A stretch of DNA of 64,000 bases from Acanthaster planci. Its lineage: Eukaryota; Echinodermata; Asteroidea; Valvatida; Acanthasteridae. The notes under the pieces were generated by a model. That model saw only the letters and a list, made by a program, of their open reading frames with translations, made no database searches and had not been told where the DNA came from. The stretch covers positions 1,172,100-1,236,099 of the forward strand of contig NW_019091393.1 of assembly GCF_001949145.1 (NCBI RefSeq), written 5' to 3'. Both the position numbers and the translations under genes were made by a program. Positions 13,601 through 24,983 of the stretch are shown here, piece after piece. Every line of letters starts with the position of its first letter. Within the stretch, counting starts at the first letter, position 1.

Positions 13601-16600
13601 ACTGTCGAGAAGTTTAAGATGGCAGCTAAAGGTATGTTACATCACGTCATACAGTGGTTGTTTCTGGATTGCTGACAGCCTGTTTGGAAAGCATAGAACG
13701 AAGGGAGGACTCTTAACATTTTTCCTCGTATTGCTTTAAGTAGGTGTGTGTTGACTTTGATTCAGTTAAAAAGGTGACTAGAATTGAGTTGTAGTGAAAG
13801 TTGTTTTTATTGATATGCTAATTTACAGCTGCAAAGACAGTTTCCTCTGCTGAAGATTCCAAGGAAGATGATGTCAAATTGATCAAAGATCCGATGTTTC
13901 GAAGACTGAGGGGTTCAGTCAACATGGAGAAAGCCCTACAGTGCTTCAATATACAGAGGTAGGACCCTAGCCCTTACTCCGGGCTTTAAACAAATTGGAC
14001 AAAGAGTAGTTCATGCAGCATCTGCGGACAGATCTGTGCCCTTTTGAAATTCATAGTAGGTGATTTTTTTTGTGGTAACAAAGATTGGTTTTTGAAAATG
14101 AGTTTGTCTTTCTTGGAAGTAGGAGTGATGCCAAAGGTGAAGAGGAGAGACTCGAGAAATCTTGCGATGCTTTCAGGAAGCATCTTCTGTACTGGAACAA
14201 CAGGGCAGCCGAGGACATGTCAGAGGATATCCGCCATGCACTGCACAATGTCATCGCCAACATACGCTACCATCATGTCGAGGAGCACGGCCCACGGTGT
14301 GAAGAGGTCACTATCAAAGATCCATTGGTACCCAAGTAAGTTTAACCTCGCCAACCAGTAATAAGATGAACTCGGCTGAGAAATATACCACGGTGTTCTT
14401 GCATGGGATATATTCTTACTTGGGACATATTCTTATATGATATATTCAAGGGATATAATAATATATGCAATATATTCTTGCATGGGATATATTCTTACAT
14501 GGAATATATTCTTACAAGGGATATATTGCATGGGGCATATTCTTCAAGGGGTATATTCTCACTGAGTTTATCATTATTTTTGCATAGGTATTTCATTCAC
14601 TATGGTCCAGACACAGACCCTACCACTGAAGAAGCCCTCATGGACAGTGACAAGGCTCCCTTCCTTCAGATTGGCAATGGCTGGGTTATGAACGCTGACC
14701 CCTTGAAGAACTTTGCCGAGGCAGACTCCAAGGTGTACCTGCGACGGGAGCTGATAGTCTGGGGAGACTCGGTCAAGCTGCGGTACGGGGAGACACCAGA
14801 TGATTGCCCTTTCCTGTGGAACCACATGCTGGAGTACTCACGGACCATGGCACGGATGTTTCATGGACTGCGCATTGATAACTGCCACAACACTCCGGTG
14901 CACGTAGCTGAGGTAGGCAGTGCTCGTGTTATACCTTCATGCTATCCTTCATGGTGTTTCTCTGTGGGGGAGTTAGGTTGGTAGGGGAAAACTTTGCTGA
15001 CTTTTCACCTGTTCTGCCTGAGTTGATTCCCATTTAGGTGGGTGTTCGATTTGGATTATTTTTACAAAGAAGTCTTTTGTAGGGTTTCTCCACATTTCAC
15101 AGCTCAGCATTGCTTTGTTATCAACTTCTAGCAGGTACTTGCCTCTCAACAGCTTGGAAGCTGACGTTGGTTAACTTTGTAACGGGAAACCATGGTTTTA
15201 TCATCAGAAATGAAATCTTACCAAGCCATTATCAAAATTTGTAGAAAAATTATAAAAATTGTAAATATGGCATTCAATCCTTCAATTGTGAAAACATCAA
15301 TACGTTTGGAAATAATTCTGACATTGATTGCATGTAATGTGTAAGAGCTTCTTCACATAATGAATGTGTATGTTAATTTGGGGGTTGTATACTTTTCATA
15401 GAATGATTTATTTTTGCATATCTAGTACTTTCTTGATGAGGCTCGGAGGGTACGACCAGACCTTTATGTGGTTGCAGAATTATTTACACAATCAGAGCAT
15501 GTTGACAATGTGTTCATCAACAGACTCGGCATCAACTCTCTTATCAGAGGTAAGAAAAATCCTTCCTAGTTACTCCATAATAGTCAACCCAAAACGTTTG
15601 TTGTTTTTCTAAGAAGAGATGACGGAGAACAACCAAACCTTTTCAGTTGTTTATATTTTTCTCCACAGAGGCAATGAGTGCTGGTGATGCTCATGAGTTG
15701 GGGCGTCTTGTTTACCGCTATGGTGGGGAGCCAGTCGGCTCCTTCCTGCAACCCCACGTGAGGCCGCTGAGCCCCAGCATGAGCCATGCTCTTCTGATGG
15801 ACATAACCCACGACAACATGAGCCCAGTCCTGGTAGGTCGGACCACAATTGTGATCATCAAGTAACTGTAATCAATGAACCAATGGAGGGCTTGCATGGC
15901 TGCCATCTTGCAGGCCAGTGCTTTTGTTCCACAGGATATGAACAAAGGAGGTTCCCCTGTGGAACAAAAGAACTGCCCTGCAAGATGGCTACCATGCAAA
16001 GCCTCTACAGGAACACTGCATAGAAATGTAGCGGATTGCCCATTAGACTGTGCACACCAGCAAGTGTTATCGTAAGCCAACACCTGTTGCTGCCAGCCTT
16101 CTTTCATCAGGAGAGTTTTAAATCTCTAATTACAGCAACCTGTATACCCAGCAGGGAATTGCAAGATTTCTGAGTTTTGAGTCTATGTGTGTTTCTGGTC
16201 CATAGTCAGTTTGACTCAAAGACTTGACTTTTGTTATGAATTTGTGTGTTTGTTGTCATTTTTTATCCATTCTTTGTTCTGGTAGGGTATAACATTGTGT
16301 GGAATACTTCTCTCTTTTGGTGGTTGCTTTCTAAGTACATGGATTGGGTTGTTGTCATGTTTTTCTTTTTATTTCAGACCCGTTCTGTTTATGATCTGCT
16401 ACCTTCAGCTGCGTTGGTTTGCATGGCATGTTGTGCTGTTGGATCGAGTAGAGGATATGATGAACTGGTCCCGGAACATGTAAGTCTGGGCCTAGACTGC
16501 CAACCACACTTTACTGAATGAGACTGGCAATGACTTGTACAATTCTGTGGCTTTAGTGTTTGTGCTGTGAAGACAGCACTCAGTCAGTTTGGAGCCTGAC

Positions 16601-19600
16601 AAGTCGGTGTACATTGGTAAGCAGTTCTATAATCTTCAGACACTCTCCACACAGTCTCCATTATCACCACACACACAAACTGTAGCGAAATTGTCTACAT
16701 ATGCAAACAGCGTTTTCCACTGGACAATACCCCACTAGAACAACTTGCCTCACAGTTTTCTGGATATAGAAAAGTATGACTGCTTCAGATCTGCGATACG
16801 GGCTCATTACAAATTGACTTAGTACCCCCAGTTCCTGGTCTTCAGGTCGAGTGATGTGGTCATCCATTTTATTAGAGGAGTCATTCCGTATCCAGATCCA
16901 GCTCTATTCAAACTTCAGTCAGGAATTAAGAGATTTCTTGGCTGTTCCCCTCAGATTCATGTGGTCAAGGAGAACCGTCTCTACACCTCCTGGAGGGAGG
17001 ATGCTGATGTCTGCCACCTTGAGGAGGTTGGTCACAACCACGGCATCATCACTGCCAAGAGAGTCCTGAATGAGCTACACCAGACATTGGGAGCAAAGGG
17101 TTACACCCAGGTAAGAGAACAGTGCTGTAGTCAGGACCTCATAAACCCGACAAGACCATCACAAGACCATCACAAGACCATCACAAGACCATCACAAGGC
17201 CATCACAAGACCATCACAAGACCATCACAAGGCCATCACAAGACCATCACAAGACCATCACAAGACCATCACATTTTATCAGAGGAGTCATTCCGTATCC
17301 AGATCCAGCTCTATTCAAACTTCAAAGACCATCACAAGACCATCACAAGACCATCACAAGGCCATCACAAGGCCATCACAAGGCCATCACAAGACCATCA
17401 GAAGGCCATCAGTAGTCGTAAGCTATTCAACTGAACTGCACCAAAAGCATTCCTTTGTCGTCATCCACCCTAGTTCTTGTGTTTGGCCTTGTGATGGTCT
17501 CAACCACGACACCTGAACAGAAAGAAACAAGCTAGGAGTTTGATAATGGGTGACGGTAGATTTATACAACATATGATGAGGGCCAGTCAAACAGAAAGTG
17601 TGTAAGTGCTGAAAGCCACCGTCTTACTCCAGATTACAACTGCATTGTAAAAGAGTCACTGTTTGGCATTTCCAAATCCTTTTTTTACATTTCTATCTAA
17701 TTACAAGTTGTGTGTATACTTAAATTTAAAACTTTCATGTCATTGTCAGCTGATGTTTACTTGATATTTTGTTGAAATGTAAAGACAGATATAAGGAATG
17801 CCGGTCTTGTTTTTTGGTACACAGGGCATTCTGTTGTCTTCTTTTGCAACCAAACTGCATAGCGCCCTCTGCCGTGTCTGCACAGATCTTACAAGCACTT
17901 ACAAACTGAGCCTGTTGTTTTGCAGGTGTATGTGGATCAAGTGGATGAGAATATTGTAGCAGTGACGCGCCACAACCCTGTCTCACATCAGTCCGTTATC
18001 CTCATGGCACGTACTGCATTCAAACATCCTTCTAATCCAAATTACACTGGTTATATCCCACCACTCTGTGTACCAGGTAAGAGTTAATCTGGATGAATGC
18101 AGTCAGTAATCTTAACTAGTTGGTTATCTTCATGGCACTCAGATTACACTGGTTTTCATTTTTCCTTCCTGTGTACCAGGTAAGAGTTAACCCAGTTTGA
18201 TGCAGTCAGTAATCTTAACTAGTTAGTTATCTTCATAACACACTATATTCCTTCCAATCCAAATTACATCGGTTTTCATACTGCTTAACTATACCAGGTA
18301 AGAGTTCTTTATTTTTTTAACCAGTTTGGTGTGTAATCTGAACTAGTCAGTTATCCATCAGCAGTATGCACTGCATTCGTATAAACCTCCCTTAAACAGG
18401 TCATATTCACTAGAAGAATGTTCAAAACATTCTGGCTTTGGCAAAGGTTCCTCAACTAGCTGTCTCAAGCAGAAGTACCCCCTCAGTGGTTGAAAAGAGC
18501 CATATGTGTCAAGAATGTTCACTTTATTGGTAGAGTAGCGTCATTAGTAAACCAGTGAAGTGCAGTTCTTACCAAAGGAGCCTCTGTTGCTAAGAAAATT
18601 GCGCCCTCTCTTGGTCCAGCTCAAGGCTCATAGATGCTCCTTTCGTTCTCCTTGTGTAGGAGTTGTTGAAGAGATCGTCCTGGAAGCATGCATGGTTAAG
18701 AGGGCGGATGACCCGCCCCCAAAGAGTGACACCCACATCAACGGGCTCGGTCACTTCACTGTAAAGCTTCAGTGCAACATTCACCTGTACAGTAGTGGAA
18801 TGGTGGAGCTGTCTGACCACGGAGCAGAGAAACAGTCATCTGTCCAGGAGATCGACTTCATCAACTTCCCCCCTGGCAGTGTCATTGCGTTCAGGTAAGT
18901 CGAGTTTTCTCCTGGAATGAACTGCATCACAGAGAAAAGAAATTGATTTTTGACTTCTAAGCAAGTAACATTTTTGTTTCTCGGGAAAAACATTCAGAGT
19001 CACGCTGAACCCAGCCTCACGCAAGGCCCTGTCTGATCTGCGGGCGTGTATCTCCCAGTTTGGTTACCGGGTACGAACCCTGAGTGGCAACTCGCCCAAC
19101 CAACTGTCTGAGACTTCTAACTTCCTCGCCATTGCTAGCAAGCTGTCCCTGGCTGACATGAATCGAGTTCTGTACCGTTGTGACATGGAGGAACGCGATG
19201 ATGGAAAAGGCTCAGATGCTTATCACATCCCACACTACGGCAGCCTAGTGTACTGTGGGTTACAAGGTAAACGTAACAGCTTGAGTGAAAGCTTGAGCAA
19301 CTTCAGTCTAAAATGAAACTGTGACTTCGGAGCATCTTGTCAATCTTACAGGGACAGATTTCTGGAACCATACATGAAGATGTGCATTTGAAATGATGCT
19401 GTCATTCTCAAGATTAAGCTTTTCCGTCTCCTCGCTGCAGGTTTCATGTCTGTTCTCAGCAAGATTCGAAGCAAGAATGACCTAGGTCACCCTCTGTGCG
19501 AGAACCTACGACAAGGAGACTGGATGCCTCAATACATAGGCAACAGACTACAGCTGCATGCCAGCACTAGACAAGTAAGGCCTCTCAATTCCTAACAGTG

Positions 19601-22600
19601 TGCCAGAGACTTGTAATGTTTATTCCAATAAGGGAAAGCCCAGTTGTTTAAAAAAAGCCAAGGTTGTGTGATTGCAGAAAAGGGTTATGCTGATAAAACT
19701 TCAAAATGCTTGCTTGGGCAATAATTCTGACAAGAAAGTTACGTCAAGCACCTTCTAGACAAGTTTATTTGTAGTGCTGTTGGACTTCAGCTCTTTCTGA
19801 GTGTGACCCTATTGTTTTGTGTCCACAAGCAAGGTACTTTGACACAATAATGTTTTTTTTGTGTGCTTTAGCTTGGCAAGTGGTTCCAGGCGGCCTTCTC
19901 CAGTTGCAGCTTGATTCCACGCTACCTCATCCCTTGTTACTTTGATGCCATCATGGTGGGGGCCTACGTGACTTTGCTTGACCTCTGCTGGAAAACAATG
20001 TCTAAGTCAGTAACAACTGTTTGCCAGTTAACCAGTTGATCAGTCAGACATCTAACCAAGTTTGAACCCGACAGTCGGTACTGTAGTCACGTGGGAGTAA
20101 AGACCTAGACAGTTACAAAACTGGTTGTCCTTGAAGTTCAAAACTTGGAAGAAAACATGGAAATGGTCCAGAGTTATCCACAGCATAACTCTCATTTCTA
20201 AAGGAGTTTTAATATTGTTTTAATCTTGGACCAGTCCAGGTACATGTCTTAAGACCTTAAAGTTGTATTCCTAAGTTCAGGATTAAGTCTAAGTTGGGAT
20301 CTTGTACCCATGTCTCCCTTTATGATGAATGTCCGCTTATAGAGGGTTTGCATGGCTGCCATCTTGCAGGCCAATGCTTTTGTTCCAAAACACATTTTGA
20401 TATTTTACCTTGTGACTGTGTTTTCCAGGTTTGTGTCTGAGGGCTCTTCCTTCACTCGAGCTCTCGCCCTGGGTTCAGTGCAGATGTGCGGCCTAGTCAA
20501 GACCTCCCCTCTCCCCCAGCTGTCCCCTAAGCTGTCGGGCATTCCCATGGCAATGGATGAGGAGACCAATCGCAGGCAACAGTCTGCTGTCACCATGGCA
20601 GCCGGACTGCCCCACTTTTCGGGAGGGTTCATGAGAAGCTGGGGGAGGGACACATTCATCGCTGTGCCAGGGTTACTGATAGTAACCGGCAGAACAGAGG
20701 AGGCTAAGTGAATAACATTATCAGGAATTTCCCAATTAAAAAGGGCTGGAAGTTTCTTGTTTTAGTGTTTCTTTTAGGGACCATGCTGTCTGAGTTGACC
20801 AAATAGTTATTAAAGATGTCAGCTCTACTAAGCAGTATGTCTGTTCTTGTCAGTTGGTCAGTTTGTCTTCATGAGCTCTCAGACAACACGTACAGCTCAA
20901 TAAATTAACAAGTAATGAAGAGCAAAACTGAAAAAAATCACATTGAAGTAAAACCAACACACGTCACAGGAGTAATAAGTTTCTTGCATAGAAACTAATT
21001 GCTTAGCAAATCAGATGAAATTATTATCCAGTGTTAGTCCCTGAATTTTGTCGTACCCTTCAAGGTTTGACCCTTTACCACAATCATGATCTCTTCTGTC
21101 CATGTTTCAGATTCTTGATTCTTGCCTACGCTGCAACGCTACGCCACGGTGTCATCCCTAACCTTCTAGGCGGTGGCTCCCATGCTCGTTACAACTGCCG
21201 CGATGCCATCTGGTGGTGGTTGTATTGTATCCAGCTCTATTGCCAAGCGGTGGAAGAGGGCCATAGCATACTGGACTGCCCTGTCTCCAGAATCTTCCCT
21301 GGGGATGAGGACGAGCCCCAGCCCGTTGGCTTTGTGGTTGGTTAATGATTGTTTTAAAATCAATTTTCAATCTCAACCTTTTGAATTTAGTTCCTTGAGT
21401 TTAGACGCTGCAGCTCAACACTGCTTCATCTTCTGCTCTAGAAGCATCAGATTGTCTAAAACAAAGCCCAAAGTTGGGGAGTGTATCCTTGGTCATCACA
21501 ATAAATGTTTGAATCTATTTGTGCAGATTTAGATCAAACCAAAGATCAGAATAAAGTCAACATTTGGAAAATGGAACTAAATATCAGAAATGTGGAAAAA
21601 ATATGTGACTTTGATGATGAAAAGATGGGAGTTGACCTCAATTGACAGAGTGAAACGTGCATTAAGCTACAACATCAGTGCTTTACAAATTAGGACATAA
21701 ACTACATTTCTCTTCTGTAGTGGAGCCACAATGAAACATCTGTCGTGGAAATGCTTCCAGCTTGTGCACATTTTGATGAAAACTTCCAGCTATCCCATTA
21801 TTGGCTGTTATGATGAGCCCACTCAGTGCTGTGTACAGTTCCAGTGGGCTGCTTACATCTTGCTTGTATCAACTCGGACTCTGACTGGCAATGTTCTTTG
21901 GCAATGTTCCTTGATTTGTAGGACCAGCCTCTGTCTGACGTCATCCAGGAGGCAATGCAACGCCACATTGAGGGCATCTCCTATCGAGAGAGGCATGCTG
22001 GGAAGGGTCTGGACCAGAACATGTCAGACGAAGGTTTTTAACAGAATTCAATCATTTCTGTTTACTATCGCTCCTGTCTTCCTTTGTAAGCCAACAATCC
22101 CTGCTGGGGATTCTTGTAACCAACTTTGTTCTGCTCATAGGTTTTAATGTCACTGTTGGAGTGGACCTGGAGACAGGGTTCCCGTTTGGAGGAAGTAAAT
22201 GGAATTGTGGGACATGGATGGACAAAGTGGGCGAGTCGGATTTGGGGGGGAACCGTGGCACACCAGCAACTCCAAGGTAAGCCGTCATCCACAGTTCAAT
22301 TCATCCTGTTCAGAATTTATGTTCAGGGCCCACAGATAACTTTTACCAAAATAACTGCAACATGAAAGGGCCATAATTGCCAACCAAGAAGACTTTCTTA
22401 GAATTTATTTTTTTCAAAGATAAAAGTTTTTATTTTGTTTCTTTAAACAAATGCATTTTGCAAATGTTGTAAATGTAAACAGAGCCATGCCCGTGAAGGG
22501 ATTTGCCTGTTTATAAATTGCTGTTTGTATTGAATCTGTTTGTCCTGACCTGTCCTTATGTTTGACTGTCTGTGGTTTGATTTGACAGAGACGGTTCTGC

Positions 22601-24983
22601 CGTTGAGATTGTGGGGTTGTGCAAGGCAGCAGTGAGGTGGTTGGTCAAGATGCATGAGGCTGGTCACTATCCTCACAGCGGAGTCACTGTCAGACTGGAT
22701 GGTAAGTCGTGCCTTGCTTGGAATCCTGTTAAGGAAGTTGAAGTGTTGACTCAACACTGATTGGTGTTAAGAGCTTCTTTTAGTATAGACTTAATCACGA
22801 ATGGTGCAGTTTGATGGGGGCCCATGTAGAAGGACATGCCAATAACAGATGGGTGTGACTAGATACAGGACCATCACTGTGTGGACAGGCTTTGAACCTG
22901 GATGGCAGCATCGGAAGGCAAGTTAATGCTTATCCTGAAAGAAAGCACCATTTGGAGTAATTAATTTTTTGGTCTTAACACGTTGTTCTCCGACGACCAG
23001 GCAAACCAACCCAGATGAGCTACAAAGAGTGGGGCGCCAAACTCCAGGCCAACTTTGAGAAGGAGTTCTGGATCCCTCCCGACGCCAGCAAAGAAGGCGA
23101 CAAGCTCATCAACCGACGAGGGATCTACAAAGACTCAGTGGGTGCCTCGCAGTTCTGGGCCGACTACCAGCTACGGCCAAACTACCCTATCGCCATGGTG
23201 GTGGTGAGTTGGTCGCAGATAATTCACATCAAACTAGTTTTTTTTCTCGGTCTGTCCTGTTAAACCCTGTTATCCTGCAATTGCTCAAGTCCTCATCTAA
23301 ATTGCTTTGATGGCATTCAGTGCATGGTGGAAATTAATCTCTCTCATCAGGCCCCAGAGCTGTTCACTCCGTCAAGAGCATGGACTGCTCTGAACATAGC
23401 TGAGGAACTCTTGCTGGGTCCTCTAGGGATGAAAACACTGGATCCATCGTAAGTAGAATCTTACATTTAAGTACTTTCTCCCATGTCATAAAGACAAGGT
23501 AGCATGTGGTGACACACCTCTATCTTTTGGAATGCCTCCTTTTAAACACATTGCCATGTTGCCTCAATAAACACGTTGCTAGTTTGCATTGTATGGTCCT
23601 TTGTTAGAGTACAAATGCATTGATCAGATAAAGTAATCTTTTTTTCCATTTTGATCAAACCTGACTTGACCCCCCCCCATTTTTAGGGACTGGGCGTATG
23701 TTGGTGATTATGACAACTCCTATGATGGCCATGAGTCGAACAGAGCTCGGGGCTTCAACTATCACCAAGGTCCAGTAAGTAGACTGATTTCAACTCATTC
23801 GAATTACCTCCAGAAAACAGTTGCTCAGAGTTCAACAGTCAGCTGGTGTCGAAGATAAATTCCTCTGAAACCAATGTGACCTCACCCAAATACTAGCTGA
23901 AATTATTTCAGTAGTAATTCAAAATAACCCCAAAACCAGACTGTAGCTTCACATTTTGCCCAGATTTGTTATTTCATTAAGCTTAACGTGTAGTCCACCT
24001 TCTCTTTATAAGCCAGTTTTNNNNNNNNNNNNNNNNNNNNNNNNNNNNNNNNNNNNNNNNNNNNNNNNNNNNNNNNNNNNNNNNNNNNNNNNNNNNNNNN
24101 NNNNNNNNNNNNNNNNNNNNNNNNNNNNNNNNNNNNNNNNNNNNNNNNNNNNNNNNNNNNNNNNNNNNNNNNNNNNNNNNNNNNNNNNNNNNNNNNNNNN
24201 NNNNNNNNNNNNNNNNNNNNNNNNNNNNNNNNNNNNNNNNNNNNNNNNNNNNNNNNNNNNNNNNNNNNNNNNNNNNNNNNNNNNNNNNNNNNNNNNNNNN
24301 NNNNNNNNNNNNNNNNNNNNNNNNNNNNNNNNNNNNNNNNNNNNNNNNNNNNNNNNNNNNNNNNNNNNNNNNNNNNNNNNNNNNNNNNNNNNNNNNNNNN
24401 NNNNNNNNNNNNNNNNNNNNNNNNNNNNNNNNNNNNNNNNNNNNNNNNNNNNNGGAGGCACATTGAGGCACATTGAGGCACGTTGTCTTCTAGATATGTG
24501 TACCTGTTTTAGTTGAGGATGGTATTCTAGCTTAATTTGTTTAGGGCGTCAGGACAAACTGAGTGCTAAGTTGAAGTACTGGTAAGCTGTGGATTTCATG
24601 TAAGCACTCATGATAGGAGAAATGTCCTACAAAAGGATTAATCTAACTTGGCTCCATTCCAGGAATGGGTCTGGCCTATCGGCTACTTCTTACGTGCCAA
24701 GCTGCACTTTGGCCGTCTCCTGACCCCTGAGCCGTCATTGCCATCGGGGACGGGAACAGACGAGGACTTGTTCCATGTCACGGTCAGCTTCGTCCGCCAG
24801 ATACTGTCACGCCACCACACGGAGATGGAGCTGTCGCCTTGGAAGGGGCTGCCCGAGCTGACCAACGCGGATGGTCAGTTCTGCAAGGATAGTTGCCCCA
24901 CTCAAGCCTGGTCCATGGGTTGCATCCTGGAGGTCTTGCATGATTGCGACAAGTTATTAGAAGATACTGCCAAAGCAATGTAA
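10634..24983 (+). CDS. AGL: Glycogen debranching enzyme (4-alpha-glucanotransferase / amylo-1,6-glucosidase)
   Basis: A complete 1560-aa cytosolic enzyme that removes glycogen branch points after phosphorylase. It moves a maltotriosyl unit, then hydrolyses the 1,6-linked glucose. Exons: 10634-10706, 11625-11856, 12211-12451, 12926-13240, 13523-13631, 13829-13958, 14123-14335, 14588-14912, 15426-15549, 15669-15832, 16378-16479, 16955-17110, 17926-18076, 18660-18894, 18998-19266, 19441-19574, 19872-20005, 20429-20707, 21111-21336, 21922-22033, 22141-22276, 22589-22701, 23001-23203, 23351-23448, 23687-23774, 24663-24983. All phases agree and the total is a multiple of three. Transferase motifs: RIDNCHNTP (D535), VAELF (E564), MDITHDN (D636). 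Glucosidase motifs: [11 protein letters not shown] (D1160) and GLPELTN (E1519). Human AGL is 1532 aa and colinear from memory, so the gene looks intact and functional. The last intron holds an assembly gap. Exon 7 has a tandem AAGTAG acceptor. The protein ends with a short extra tail ([11 protein letters not shown]). Confidence 0.97.
11236..11330 (-). repeat. Short inverted repeat, possible tRNA-derived SINE fragment (AGL intron 1)
   Basis: GGTGGGATTTAAACCC near 11251-11266 is mirrored by AATTTAAATCCCACCC at about 11313-11328. On the minus strand GGTTTAAATCC resembles the B box of tRNA-derived SINEs. No A box or poly(A) tail could be assigned, so the class is uncertain. Confidence 0.35.
14400..14575 (+). 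repeat. Degenerate GGGATATATTCTT tandem repeat in AGL intron 7
   Basis: The intron contains roughly eight imperfect copies of a 15-20 base unit built around GGGATATATTCTTAC, with variants such as GGCATATTCTT. It lies fully inside the intron between coding exons 7 and 8 and ends just before the acceptor of exon 8. Confidence 0.75.
15884..16009. mobile_element. Hairpin-forming inverted-repeat element (MITE-like) in AGL intron 10
   Basis: Two arms of about 52 bases, roughly 15884-15935 and 15957-16009, are near-perfect reverse complements around a loop of about 20 bases. Both arms share GCATGG, GCCATCTTGCAGG and TTTTGTTCCACAGG. One arm of the same family recurs at 20338-20390 in another AGL intron, which indicates a dispersed element rather than a chance palindrome. 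No coding capacity. Confidence 0.7.
17120..17430. repeat. AGL intron 12 minisatellite with a captured flanking segment
   Basis: From about 17153 to 17410 the sequence is an array of the 11-base unit ACAAGACCATC and its variant ACAAGGCCATC. The array is interrupted at 17273-17324 by a 52-base copy of 16866-16917, the sequence just upstream of exon 12, with one mismatch. The left edge (CAGTGCTGTAGTCAGGACC from 17120) resembles the end of the element at 35036-35255. Confidence 0.85.
18000..18400 (+). repeat. Tandem copies of the exon 13 tail with its splice donor (AGL intron 13)
   Basis: The end of exon 13 and its donor (ACCAG|GTAAGAGTT, donor at 18077) are repeated downstream with donors at 18180 and 18298, spacings 103 and 118 bases. 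A fourth partial copy runs to about 18400. Each copy carries remnants of exon sequence (ATCTTCATGGCAC, AAATTACA.CGGTTTTCA) and of the following intron (CAGTCAGTAATC). Reading through the true donor meets TAA at once, so the copies are intronic decoys. Confidence 0.8.
20338..20390 (+). mobile_element. Single arm of the same hairpin element (AGL intron 17)
   Basis: The segment around 20346-20390 repeats the left arm of the 15.9-kb hairpin with few changes (GCATGGCTGCCATCTTGCAG, then CAATGCTTTTGTTCC). The second arm is absent, so this is a truncated copy or a solo arm. Confidence 0.6.
24021..24453. other. Assembly gap (433 N) in the last AGL intron
   Basis: A run of unknown bases. The sequence right after it is a short direct repeat (GGCACATTGA three times, last copy imperfect, 24457-24483), which suggests a tandem repeat broke the assembly. 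Flanking exons 25 and 26 join in frame, so no exon need be missing. Confidence 0.95.

Noticed and set aside
16856-17434. Plus-strand 192-aa open frame running through AGL exon 12 into [10 protein letters not shown] repeats
   Set aside because: Family alignment and phase place the exon end at 17110 with a good donor (CAG|GTAAGA); the repeat part is the intronic minisatellite.
23956-24516. Long open frames across the N run (also at 61077-61679)
   Set aside because: Artefacts of translating unknown bases.
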